From: Zarea fungicola | Taxonomy: Eukaryota; Ascomycota; Sordariomycetes; Hypocreales; Cordycipitaceae | DNA length: 64,000 bases | Direction: 5' to 3' | Assembly: GCA_900169235.1 (NCBI GenBank) | Contig: FWCC01000346.1 | Span: forward strand, 1-64,000 | Part shown: in pieces, positions 35,501 to 46,594 of the stretch | Layout of the letters: the number at the start of each line of letters is the position of its first letter | Numbering within the stretch: position 1 is the first letter of the stretch | The notes under the pieces: generated by a model | Database searches by the model: none | The model's input: the letters and a program-made list of their open reading frames with translations, nothing else | What the model was told of the DNA's origin: nothing | Program-made: the position numbers and the translations under genes

Positions 35501-37520
35501 ACCATTACATAAAAAGTGTAAAAGACTGAGCTTCTTTTTTAGATACTTCGAGAATATGTGGGCTTGGGTTGCCGGTACGCTACTCTGAATCACGTTTCTA
35601 CCGCCGTTAACGAGGTATACTAATGAAATTAGATCATGACATTGATGACCCAGCAAAGGATGATGCAAATCAAATCAACGTATATTTCGCGCGAGGTAAG
35701 TCTGACAGGCGCACTATTCTGGATCGCTATTAACCTCGTATACAGGAGTTAGTATCCAAGGACAAGGACCAAATTGGTTTCGTGGCACCGCATCTGAGCA
35801 TAGCATCCTGTACCAATACAACGTAGCTGGTGCATCGAATGTATATATGAGCATTATTCAAACCGAGTCACCATGTGAGTCATTCACCTTCTCAGAGCTG
35901 TTGTCCCACTAATTCTAACTTCATTTCACCTGCTTAGACTACCAAGGAACCTCCTTTTTGCAGGCTCCTGGCCCGTTCAAGGGCTCACCCGTCTTTAATC
36001 TCGACCCATCCTTTGGTGTATGCGGCGCAGAAACCACCAATTGCAATGCTGCCTGGGCCCTTATGATTCAAAATTCCGACGGAGTCTTTGTCGACGGAGC
36101 TGGGCTCTACTCATGGTTTCAAAACTACAATCAGGATTGCGTTGATAAGAAAAACTGCCAACAGCGCCTCATCTATATTTACAACTCTGCCAATGTCTTT
36201 CTTTCTCATCTTGTCACCATTGGCTCGGTCGAAGTAGTGACACCAGCCATCAGCAATCTCTATAATGACATCATCTACGCTGAAAACTCACTAGAGGCTA
36301 CAGGCTTCCCTTGGTGGACGACAGTTGGAAGCTATCTTGACAGTAATATCAAAATCAATGTCACAGATCGGCCCTATCCAATTAAGAAAGGTTGGGTATC
36401 CTTTGGAGACTCTTATGCTGCTGGGATTGGTGCTGGAAAACCGTGGGATACATTATCCAAATGCACCCGTGGAACCGGTAGCTACCCGGCGATTCTGGAT
36501 CACATTATTCGAGCAACACACCAATTCAGCCCAGTATGGCAGATGTATGCGTGCAGTGGAGAAACAGCAAGCCAATTTCTTAACGGTGGCGGTATCAACC
36601 AGCTCTCCCAGTGGTTCCCCAGCACCTCAGATATTGCGACGGTTTCGTTTACGGGCAACGATCTAGGTTTTGGAGACATTGTTGCCCACTGCATTATGGG
36701 CTTCTGGTCGAGAGCTAACTGCGAGAATGACATCCAGAATGCCGAAAGAATTTTAGAGGGCGCTCTTGTCCAGGAACTTGTTCATGACGTCCTTGACGCT
36801 ATCTTCAATAAACAGGGTGTCTCTCCAAGGTTCGTCGTGTATTGGACTGGCTATCCACAGTTCTTTGCAGTGGACGATTTTACATGCGATACCTCATACT
36901 TCAGAGAGGCGGCGTTCGCAGGTGAATACCTCGTGCGATCGCTGCGCCTTCGATTGAACGAGCTATCTGCCAAAGTGAACACTCAAATCGAATTCGCCAT
37001 CGACCGATACAACGTCAACCTAAAATACGTTAAAGCCGTTTTCCTTGACCTAGACGAAGACTATGGTATTTACGCCGGTCAACGATTCTGCGAGGCAGGT
37101 GTGGTAGAGACATTGAAAGGCCAACAGGATCAAAACACTGTGGCATTCTTTTATGATAATGGCTATGATGATATCCCAAGCGAGACGGAAGGTTTCAACT
37201 TACCGCCGTCGTCAGTTAATGACGCGCCAAGTGATTGGCCGTGGGGCGTCACAAGTTCGCTGTGCAGCGACGTGATCGACGTGAACCAGCCGCTAGACGC
37301 CATGCTCTGCTATATTGCAAAAGATATTGCCAATGGCACCTTGACCGTCGCTGACTACCAGAAGATTGGGGGCCCGGATGCTGGTCAAGTTGTCCAATTT
37401 GCTGACGGCTCAGTGCTCATCACTGCTCACTGGACCGCGTTCAAGAAGATGTTTCATCCCAAAACACGAGCCAATTGGCACATTGCGCAGGCGATCCTTG
37501 ATAAACTTCTACTTGAATAG
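32591..37520 (+). CDS. Secreted GH55 beta-1,3-glucanase-like protein fused to an SGNH/GDSL esterase domain, 15 exons
   Basis: Exons: 32591-33241, 33301-33451, 33507-33676, 33745-33904, 33964-34115, 34177-34574, 34636-34697, 34752-34835, 34887-34918, 34978-35209, 35354-35486, 35543-35574, 35633-35695, 35746-35874 and 35938-37520. The total is 1343 aa without a stop. Residues 1-22 are a signal peptide. From residue 218 (VWRNVKDYGAVGDGVTDD) runs the first right-handed beta-helix, with the GIHWQ-like and GSQQ segments typical of GH55. A second helix begins near residue 582 (LGDGKQDD). This is the two-helix GH55 architecture of fungal exo-beta-1,3-glucanases. The C-terminal quarter is an SGNH hydrolase: GDS with nucleophile Ser975, GND with Asn1057, and His1323 in FHPKT. 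Expected roles are beta-1,3-glucan cleavage plus deacylation of an unknown ester. The acidic catalytic residue of GH55 was not located by me. The N run lies inside the intron 35210-35353. Confidence 0.87.
35231..35272. other. Assembly gap (42 N)
   Basis: A run of 42 N. It lies inside the predicted intron 35210-35353 of the GH55 fusion gene. The flanking exons join in frame (GMW to DCHFRVGG, as in other GH55 proteins), so the gap need not interrupt coding sequence. Confidence 0.95.
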
Positions 37521-38050
37521 CTCGAACCTCGCTCGTAATCCTCCAAGGAGTCTGTGGTAGTATTACCAGTTGAAAGTTTAAATCACTAACACATATCCTG
37601 AATACAAGCACACTCTTTAATTACTAGTAATTCTCATACGCATATAGCGCTTGTTTTCATTTGTGTAGTAGCCATATGTACTAGCCTCCTTCTAGTCTTC
37701 AAGTTCAGTTCACTCAAAGATTAAATTGCTCTTAACTGCAATATTTAAATAGTCGGTTAACTGACATTGTCGTATACTCCGCTAGTTAATCCCGCTGTTC
37801 GGAAAAGCTACGGGGAGCACCGATTACTGTGACAAAACAGACTAGGTTGTACGTGTTGAAATTACAAGGTTTTCAGCAATTCAAATGATATCAAAGGGAA
37901 ACAGGCGTGTGTGCATTATAACCAGAAAGACCATTTACTTCTGATAATACCCAAAGGGATAACCGCACCATATTCCTAAGGCGTATCCATTCGCCGCTAT
38001 GTCAAGTAGAAAGTATCCAAGTACTGCTGCATGTTCAACTACTGAGCTCC
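37521..38050. other. Intergenic region between convergent genes
   Basis: AT-rich 3' flanks of the GH55 fusion gene (plus) and the 287-aa minus-strand gene. No gene or motif seen. Confidence 0.5.
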
Positions 38051-39091
38051 CTAGGCTGTGTCGTATGCTGTTCCCAGCACGGCATCCCGCTCGTAGTCCT
38101 CGCCGACTGATCCATTCATCCAGACAGCGTGCTGATGAATAAAGGGCTCCATCAGAAGTCCTGATTTCTGTACAACGTTGCCAAGTTGCTCCCGCGTCCA
38201 CCGGACTTCTCGGCCGCGGTCGTCATACCAAACCGCCAAAATAGTTCCAAAGTCCAGGCTCCCATATTCAGGTCCGTCGCCAGATGAAAGGGTAGCTTCG
38301 TCGACAATCAGAAGATATCCAGTAACGCATGTCCACTGGTACTCTTCGGAGAGGTCTCCCCACGGCGTCGCGTCTTCGTCTGGGTCGTAGCCAGACTCAG
38401 CAGCCTGGGCGCGATCCTCCTCTTCACCGTCCAAGGCCTCTTGGAGGGCCGCCTGCTTGTTCTCGCTGTAGGTCTGCGCGCTGACGCCGTTGTGCACTAG
38501 CTGCGGCATACGCTGGAATATGCGCTGCCAGTCCTCTCCAAAGTTGTACTGCGACGCGTCGTCAAGGACGAGAGCGGGCTCAAAACGCGTCAGGTCCGAC
38601 TCCAGCAAGGCGAACGCGGCGTCACTCTCGGGACTGTAGCAGGTGCGCAGCCAGATACCGTACTCTGGAGCAAGCTCGCGGTCCGTCGGCGGTACGCGAA
38701 GACGAGCGAGCTCTTCTTGCTCGGCACCGGTCAGTTCCAATGCGCGATGAGCTTGGCGCTCCTGCAGCATGTCCTGATACGGCTAATTATGCGTAAGCTG
38801 CAGTCTGCCAAATTATGTGCAGCACACACCGCGAGGTTTTGAGGAATGAGTCTACTAGAGGGGTGAGGGTGTGATGGAGGGGTGGAAGGGCTGTATACCT
38901 GCTGGCCGTCCTTGCCGGACTTGACGTACTCGGCAAAGATTTGGGCGACCTGTTCTTGATCAGGCAGCGTAGAGCCATGCTGCCATTTCTCCTGATGCAC
39001 GTCAGAGGCTATTGCTTCAATGAGTACACGGCTGTAAGCTGACCAAGAGATACAAGTCGGCAGAAGTAATGTGTGGGTTATCGTCAGGCAT
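38051..39091 (-). CDS. Hypothetical acidic protein, 3 exons
   Basis: Minus-strand exons are 39044-39091, 38899-38991 and 38051-38773, giving 287 aa. I chose the start MPDDNPHITSADLYLL because the first intron (39043 to 38992) joins it smoothly to EKWQHGSTL and then to the large last exon. A longer unspliced start upstream is possible. The protein is acidic (long Glu/Asp/Gln-rich middle with EEEDRAQAAESGYDPDEDATPWGDL) and ends in a region that looks folded (YQWTCVTGYLLIVDEATLSSG, WYDDRGREVRWTREQLG). There is no signal peptide, membrane helix or catalytic motif, so it is probably cytosolic or nuclear. I do not recognise the family. The second intron (125 nt) is longer than its neighbours' and starts with gtatac. 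Confidence 0.65.
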
Positions 39092-39732
39092 GACTTTTCT
39101 TGAGAGTTAATACGGTCTTGTGTAGCCAATGATGCACGGCTCTGGCGTTGCTTGTTGCATACAGGTAGCCCTGGCTTCGATAACGCCTAGCATTACACGA
39201 AATTAGACTGAGAGGCTCTCCGTGCGTATGCGCGATGCAGGATAAAGGGGAATGTTGTAAGGCGGAAATGAGGCTTAAATACAAGCGAGCCCTGCTGCAG
39301 ACCGGCTGAGCGACGGGTGTCTGACTAGCTGCGGCCGTCGCTTCGATCGATTTGCCAAATCAGACACAGGCATGAGGCCGAACTGAAGCCACATCGGATC
39401 TCCGGCACGGCTAAAAAGGCCATTTCTTTGCTGGGCGTGGAGACGCAACCCCGCTGACGGAGAGCTTGGTGGTGTACGACAATGGTGTTAATAGCGGTTG
39501 AGCTGATGACAGCTGCAAACATTGCAGGCACGGCTGAATTAGTTAATTAAACTGTAGCTGTCAATATCGTAAAAGCGCACCGGTGCCTGCTCGCGTCTCT
39601 GGAGACGATGTCTCAGCTGCTGGAAGCGCGTCGTGATTTTTCTCGTTCATTTCTTTTAGCGAAAAAGCCTTTACAATGATATCGTCGCCTGTTTCACTTC
39701 TGCTTCGTTAAGCACAATCCGCAGCGCTTTAG
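39092..39732. other. Intergenic region
   Basis: Upstream region of the minus-strand hypothetical gene and the expected place for the missing 5' end of the LysM gene. No signal-peptide exon that joins the LysM reading frame was found. The short frame 39325-39531 (minus) has no motif. Confidence 0.45.
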
Positions 39733-40212
39733 CTCTTCAACTCGACTCCCAGAACCAACCCGCAATGTCTCGAGTACTGCGAAGTCGCATGTGGCGATAC
39801 CTGCCAGGCATTGAGACCAAGTACGGCATCGGCATCGAGTCGTTTGCGGCTTGTAACCCGTACGTCGGCGCATCCTGCACCAACCTGTGGCTGGGATACT
39901 ACGTCTGCGTTGATGCCACTGCCACAGGAACTACAACGACGTCATCCTCGGCTACGGCTCCGTCACCGCTTGAGCCAAGTACAGACACAAAGTGCACAAA
40001 GTGGCACCTTGTCGTGTCGGGGGACACTTGCCAGAATATCGAGACAGCTTACGATATCACGGCGAGTCAGGTAAGCCGTTGCGCTAACAAGGGTTTCTAT
40101 GCCTTGCTAACTTGGCGTTTCAACCCAGTTCAATTCCTGGAATCCGTACGTCGGTACGGGCTGCGCTAGCCTCTGGGCTGGTTACTACGTCTGCGTTGCG
40201 GCACCTTCGTAG
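39733..40212 (+). pseudogene. LysM-domain protein, 5'-truncated and frameshifted
   Basis: Two LysM modules are readable. The first runs from CLEYCEVACGDTCQ, then after a one-base shift near 39808-39812 continues IETKYGIGIESFAACNPYVG to LGYYVCV. The second is CTKWHLVVSGDTCQNIETAYDITASQ, spliced (intron 40071-40128) to FNSWNPYVGTGCASLWAGYYVCV and a stop at 40210. A Thr/Ser linker separates them. LysM modules of this fungal type bind chitin oligomers; secreted forms shield hyphae or dampen host or competitor recognition. Here no signal peptide can be joined: the frame before 39733 stops at a TAG that may be a splice acceptor. The single missing base could be decay or an assembly error. If it is an error, a complete gene with an unidentified first exon is possible. 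Confidence 0.75.
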
Positions 40213-40812
40213 GTATCTAAATCGCGAATCTGCGAGTTTTGTTCCAAGTCAACACTTTTCCATTACTGTATAGTGGTTATTTAGATTTGTTCGTGTTGTC
40301 TTCTGTACTGTGCAGAGATTATAGTGAGATGGGGCTTGCTATAAGCAGTGATTCTTGGCTGTTGTCAATAAGCTTCAATTTAATCTTGGATTACTAACTA
40401 CAGTCATTTAATTCTTACGATAGTACAGAGATAAATATGCGTTTTTATTAATCAATCTTGGCTTATAGTAGTAATATTACTAATCAAAATGGCACCAATT
40501 ACAGTGTTCCCTCTCCTGATGCCTGCATATGGTTTAACCTTGACCCTGTCGCTACTCATTTCCGAGAGTAGCATATTACAAAGTTGAAACAGAACTCAAT
40601 GGACTAAAACTTCTCTGGTAATAGATGTGCTAATCTGGTGTGATGTAATGGAAGGGGTTTTGCTGGCTTCCTAACGCCATCTCCAAACCAACCTCTAACT
40701 TTATACTGGCCTGGTTCGTTGCATGTGGATTTGTCACCCCATGTTTCCCTGTCGGCTCCGTCAAGTACACTTTGACACTTCTTGGGGCTTGAAAGAAGAA
40801 GAATTGTGCTGT
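40213..40812. other. Intergenic region between convergent genes
   Basis: 3' flanks of the LysM relic and the cysteine-rich secreted protein. AT-rich, with no gene seen. Confidence 0.5.
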
Positions 40813-41685
40813 CTAGCACCCACACTTCAGGCCTCCCGGAATATCAGTGCGGGGAGGCGACCAAGCAGCTTGGCCAACACCACCTGTGACACGCTGAAAT
40901 CCGCCACACTTCTGCAGGTCATTCACGGTAGGGCACATGGCAGCACCCTGCGAGAGTTTATCAGCATGGCAGCACAAGTTGTTGATACACTGGCCACCGT
41001 TCGGGCAACCTGCGCTGTTCCTGCATTCAAAGACTGCTCTCAACGTTAGCCTTGGAAACTTGTTTGCTGCAAAAGATCAAGGGGGCAGGAAGCAGCTTAC
41101 AATTAGGGACATTGCCATCGGTCTTCCAGGTGGTAATCCTGCAGTTGTCGTTGCGATACGTGTACGCGCAGTACTTGGCGACGTTGCACCCTTGAGGCGG
41201 AGGGGTGGAATCGGCCATGCCAGAAACCAGGGTGTACGTCTGGCCGCCATATACCCATTTACCTTCGAATTTATGCTCACCGTAGACGCACTGGTTGATA
41301 ATGTTGCTTCATTTTTGTTAGTTATTAGATTCAGAGGAGGGAGCTGACAAGGGCGTACTTTGTGGCATCCTACAAGTAAACATTAGTAAAGCGGAAAGAA
41401 TTTTGCTACTATGCGGCCACTTACATAACAGTCTTTGAATCCCTTGACTCCATTCTTTCTTCGCATGAGAATGACAGACACAACCTTGTTGTTGAAATTG
41501 CCAGATACTTGAACGTTGCAATCCTGTCCCAGACCGCAGTGGGAGTTGGAGCACATTTGGTTTCGAGCATCCCAGAACAGATGCAACAGCTCCGTGGGCA
41601 TGCCATTCGATGAGCCACCGTAGCACTCTGCTGCAAGAGCGGGCGCCGCAAGGCCAGCGAGATAAGAAATGAGCGAGAGCTTCAT
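40813..41685 (-). CDS. Secreted cysteine-rich protein, 4 exons
   Basis: Minus-strand exons are 41425-41685, 41359-41369 (11-nt microexon), 41101-41306 and 40813-41066. They give 243 aa in one frame. Residues 1-19 are a signal peptide (MKLSLISYLAGLAAPALAA), followed at once by ECYGG. Cysteines occur throughout, with C-rich segments NQMCSNSHCGLGQDC and CPNGGQCINNLCC and a terminal CGC, suggesting several disulphides. The middle reads NNIINQCVYG...GKWVYGGQTYTL, a pattern seen in small fungal secreted proteins, but I cannot assign a family. An extracellular effector-like, defence-type or lectin-like role is possible but unproven. It is close to the LysM relic and the GH55 fusion, both secreted. 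The microexon is inferred from frame continuity and splice consensus and is the weakest part of the model. Confidence 0.7.
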
Positions 41686-43637
41686 TGCGAATGAATTGGT
41701 TAGAGTTTGCTGGATTCTCCTACAGTACTGGTGAAGAGCCTGACTCAACCGAAGCTCTCACTTGGTCGGGTATGTGTATTTTCTTATACTTTGGCTCTCA
41801 CATGCGACATTCCAATGCCAAGACTGAGTGTGGAAGGCCAATAAGATCACTAATCCAACCAGAACACCGCTCTTGGGCAATGGACTTCAGATGTGGAGGG
41901 CGCTTACATGGATGCCGCACAAATCGGCAGCGACACCTCCGTCAATGTCAGATAGAGCGGTCTAAACCTGGCCGTTGTACTGGGTATAACGCCTCATGTT
42001 TAACTATAGTGTCTTCATCAGCGCTAGAGGTGTCTGGGGACAGAGAAGGGCTGGGTTGCCCCAGCATGAGATGGAAATTCGCCGCCATGTGGCGTTACGG
42101 AAATTAAGTTAAGTTTAAGGTGAAAGCTGAGTTGCTTTAAATATGAATTCTGAACTCCAATATACGGTTTATATTCTTGCCATCTTGACTTCTTTGACCT
42201 ATTTGGCGGCTCATTAAGACACCGATACAGACAGCCTCGCCTTCTCCCTAGGCGATTGGTCATACTTTCTGTACAGGTCAATGCTTGAAAAACGGGGTAT
42301 TTACCCCGGTGATATGAGAAGCAACATGGTGCCGGCCGGAACGAGACTGGTTGAGCAAGGTAGGCGGAATGAGAGTGGGTTGAAGCGCAGGGAGACTGGG
42401 TCGCTTCAGCATCGTATTCGTCACGGGGTATTTATTACGGGTATCGGGCGCCACTTCTAAAATGAAATAAGCATAGGGGCCTAGCGCTCGCAGGTCTCTC
42501 TGTGGACTGGGAGCAGTTCCGACCCTCTTGCATACCTAGCTAAAGCTGCACGTCAGTTGGAGGAAGCTAATCAGGGAATTATCAGTTATACCCCTTATCA
42601 AGGCGGCGGTCGCGGGGCCCCGTACATGGTTCCGCTGCCTATTGTTAACTACAAGGTATCTGATAGACTGATAGCCACGCCCGGCGCTTATGGTTACCCT
42701 ACGGGTATCGCCGGGTAGCCCAACGTCGGGAAGCAGCCAATCATAGGCATAATTGCGTTGCATTGGCAAAGGCGTGAACATGGATATTCACAAAGTCCCG
42801 GATATTAGCTTCAGCCTCGGCGGAGGCTGAAACTGAGCCGTACAAATCCACTTGTCCCACATTAAGATGAGGTTGAATAATAATCACCACTGTAAGCAAT
42901 CACCAACTTGGTTAAGTGGCCAGGTTACGGCTCAGGAAATCGGAATACGAGTCGTGTAATTCGCCGGGGCCACAGATGTAGTCTGTGCATGATCGAGACT
43001 AAAACAACGATATATAAAATGTCAGTGGAAGAATGCGCAGGTTGCTGGGCAAGAAAGGAAATGGGATACACAGAACTCTCACAAGAGAAATTAGTCACGT
43101 TTTGACGCTTCGGCGTTTGCCCACTGCCAATATCCATTTTTTGTTTGGTCAACTCGTTGGCGGAAAATTAATATATACAATCTTCTCCGCAAGCCCGTCT
43201 TACATTTTTCAGCCTCATGCACTCTCGCGAAGCTTGGCTAATTTTCAGTGTCAGCAAGACGGGATGCCCGAAAAAGAAAAAGTAAAAACAGTACTTGAAT
43301 GTTGGTATCTGTGCCTTGAAACAGATACATTCCGGGATTCCTAATCTTTCAGACTTGTTTTATGGACTACAGCCAAGCCGGTCACTCGGCTTTGTACAGT
43401 ATGTAAAGCTCTTTATTACACGTGCGGTGGAATCAATCAAGTGCGAGACCCTCTTTGTCTCCAACTCCCGAACTATTGCAACTCGAGCCAAGACACTCCG
43501 TAGGGCAAACGAGTGCCAAGATTTCATCAGCTTTTCCAGTAGTTGTGTTCCATCTGGCACTCGCTGGCCTTTGGAACACGTGCTCGCAAAATCCTATTGC
43601 CATGATCCGCATTCTTCTCTGCCATCTATCATCTACT
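41686..43637. other. Gene-free region
   Basis: About 2 kb without a supported gene. Frames such as 41685-42107, 43033-43344 and 43422-43901 (plus) have no motif, and the last overlaps the ThDP enzyme antisense. A short inverted motif (cagcctcggcggaggctga, 42813-42831) is the only visible structure. Confidence 0.5.
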
Positions 43638-45528
43638 CTAGCAACCAGGAGCTACAATACAATCCACAACCGCCGCTTTCCCAGCCTTGACCGATGCAAT
43701 CGCCGCCTCCAACACAGTCGGCAGCTCGGCTGCCGTGCTCGCGCGGCCAGCAAAGATGTCACCACAAGCAGCCGCTTTGGCAATGCCAGCATAATCAGGC
43801 GTCGGGTTAAACGCAATATTGATCTCATCATTAGTCGCCGTCGTCGCCAAGCCATTAGGGTGGACGAGATTGTACGAGTTGCGCGGTGCGTTCCAGCCTG
43901 ACTCTGGGATTAGTATAGACTCTCACTCTGCATATGCACATTTTTTGAAGATTTTGCAATCAACGTACCATTATTATTGAGCACAATTGTCAGGATCGGA
44001 ATGCTGTAGCGCATCGAGATCCAGTAGACGCTGCTCGGTACCGAAAACATGTACGTGCCGTCGCCGACAATCTGCACGACAAACTTGCCGCGGCCGCCAT
44101 TCTCTGCGTCGCTGGCCAGTTTAATACCCAATGCGGCGCCGCCGGACCAGCCTAGACCACCGCCGCCGCAGTTGAGCCACGATCCAGGCAGGAGGGGTCT
44201 GATGTTGTCGTGCACAAATGGCGTGTTCGTCACGGCCTCGACAGCCCATATCGTATCCTCGGGGCAGAGGCGCCGTAACTGTTGGCAGAGATGCCCTGCG
44301 CCGAAGCTGCCGTCCTGCAGCGGTAATGCAGCTTCTTCTATCGCCGCAAGTCGTGCTTCGTATTCCTGCTTGACTCGCTGAAGATGCTCCGCAGCATTCT
44401 GGGTCCGCAGCTTTTCCGCGGCCGGCCCACGCTCCAGGCTTTCCATGACTTGTTCGAGGGCCGTCACGGCGTCGGCACGAAACCTGGCGCGCGCGCTGAC
44501 ATGGGCCATGGGCATAAGCTGCTTCAGGGGATCAACGTCAATGTGGAAAATGATGGCCTCGTCCGTCGGTCTGCATCGGGTGGGAATCCACGGCACGTCG
44601 CAGTCGACAACGACAATCACATCTGCCTTTTCGATGCACTCGCCCACACCAAACCGCGAGCCCGTCCAGGCAGGGTGGTCTCCTGGGAAGCACATGTCGC
44701 AGCCGCCGGTATCCAGGACCTGCAGTCCAGTGACGAGGTTGGCCAGCTTCACCAGAGTGCCAGGGAATTCGTGATCCCGGCCACCGTAGCCGGTAATCAC
44801 CAGCGGCCGCTGTGCGCCGGCCAGCGCGTCCGCAATATCAAGAGCAGCCTTGTTGGGCAGCCCGCCGAGCTCGACCGGCGACCAGTCTCCCTGCCTCAAC
44901 GTGTACGGCTTGATCTCCGCTTCCATAATCTCACGCGCGCCGCATATGTAGGATGGGCCCTGCGGGTCGGACATGGCAAACTGCAGCGCCCGGTTGACGA
45001 CTTGCTTGACGTTGGATCCCGTCTTGATCTCCCCCGCGTAGCGGCAGTACTGCGCCACAATCTGCTTCTGGTCGGGCACGTCCTGCATCCAGTGAATGTA
45101 CTCTGTGCGGCTGCCACGGTGCTCGCCGTCGAGCGTAAACGGAGAGAGGCCGGCAAAGACGAGTACGGGCGCGCGGCCTGTCGAGGCGTTGTGCACGGCA
45201 GCCCCTAGACCCTGGGTGCCGACGTCGACGTGGATTACGACACACTGCGGCTTACCAGTGAGGCGAGCGTAGCCATCAGCCATGGACATGGCGACCATCT
45301 GCATTTACATGTAAGCAAGAGACATTTAGACATGTGACTTATCCAGCCTTGCAATGGACATGCCTCATTTGGACAGGTGATGATGCGCGGGAACTTGTCC
45401 CTCCTCTCGCGTTGGCCTGTGAGTATTGCTTCGATGAAGCTGGGGTGGTCTGATCCCAGGTTCACGAAACAGTGTGTGATGCCGGCATCCCAGATGGCCT
45501 CAAAAAAAGCTGTGGAAGCAGTATACAT
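43638..45528 (-). CDS. Thiamine-diphosphate-dependent enzyme (acetolactate synthase/benzoylformate decarboxylase-like), 3 exons
   Basis: Minus-strand exons are 45364-45528, 43969-45298 and 43638-43897, giving 584 aa, the usual length for the family. The N-terminal Pyr domain has CPNE with the activating glutamate as residue 55, followed by MVAMSMADGYARLTG. The central domain follows, and the C-terminal PP domain carries the ThDP/Mg motif GDG (about 467-469) to NNN (about 496-498). So the cofactor site is complete. Members decarboxylate or carboligate 2-oxo acids. The branch cannot be fixed, and the fungal group resembling 2-oxo-acid decarboxylases and ALS-like proteins is mostly uncharacterised. 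There is no obvious mitochondrial presequence, so it is probably not the biosynthetic Ilv2. The first intron (45299-45363) begins with GC instead of GT, right after the Glu55 codon. The second (43898-43968) is GT-AG. Confidence 0.88.
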
Positions 45529-46260
45529 GGTTGTTGGGAACAATGAAGTAGCAGGCTTAGACCTGTCTACTTTAATTGAATAGAGAAGTAAATGAAAAGT
45601 CAAATTCTCAATGTAACAGACGTGCAACGTGAATTAATATCTGCATGGTGAACCCGATGCAGATCGGAGGGTTAATACGGCATAACGCGGGAGCATCGTT
45701 CGGACTTATCCCCGCATGAGGCTGTGGGGGTCCGGCTCCGACACACGGCACTTGATAGTGTCCAAATTGGATGTAGGGGCCATCAAAAATATGGTGGAAA
45801 ATTGTTAAGAATTGAGCCATTATATGATCATGTTGCGAGGGGCCGAATGTAAATTTACAGGATACTGTCGTGCATATGCTGCGAGGGGCTTCGACATGAC
45901 TTCGGAACTATTTCCGATGCGTGCGCCTACAGCCAGGCACAAGCGGGGACAAAGCCCACACAGAGCATTGCAGACAGAAATATGTTAAATATATGTTTAA
46001 ATGAATCCTTTTTAAGCTTATATATAGACAACTGTCCGCATTGGTCACGAGTCTCACGACTATCAACGAGTGCGAGTCGGCCTATGCGCGTATCTGAAAT
46101 ACGCGTATTCACGGAGCCCCAGAAGTGGCGTAATCCCCAATGGAGACATCGAATACGTGTGTGAGACAACCCCCAACTCATCCTCACCAACGCCAACGGG
46201 TCTCAGTTGTGTAATAAGCAATTTTGTAGCCCTTTCTGTCGGCACGTAATTGGAAGGGAT
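45529..46260. other. Divergent promoter region
   Basis: Shared upstream region of the ThDP enzyme (minus) and the Zn2Cys6 regulator (plus). The ATG at 46261 is preferred for the regulator because the longer open frame to 46207 begins with TTG. No other gene seen. Confidence 0.5.
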
Positions 46261-46563
46261 ATGGCGAATAACGGATACTCCGGTCCGGGAGGCGCAGCGC
46301 CGTCGAGTGGCGGCAACGGCGCGGCCACGACGGCGACGGCGACGGCAGCATCGCCAGCCCCCCCTCACCCCGTCAAGGCACGGCGCTCCCATCGCAAGTC
46401 GCGCAATGGATGCGCAGAGTGTCGGCGGCGCCACATGCGCTGCGACAAGAATCATCCCATCTGCTTCAACTGCGACACGGGCGAGCGGACCTGTGTCTAT
46501 CCCAATCTTGCCCTGGCGACGGCTGTCCCTGCCGAGGCTGCCGGGGGAGGGCAAAGTAAACAT

Positions 46564-46594
<31 letters not shown>

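Noticed and set aside
44384..45208. 274-codon open frame on the plus strand opposite the ThDP enzyme
   Set aside because: It is antisense to a well-supported gene in GC-rich DNA where codon bias opens the opposite strand. It has no domain and low-complexity basic composition.
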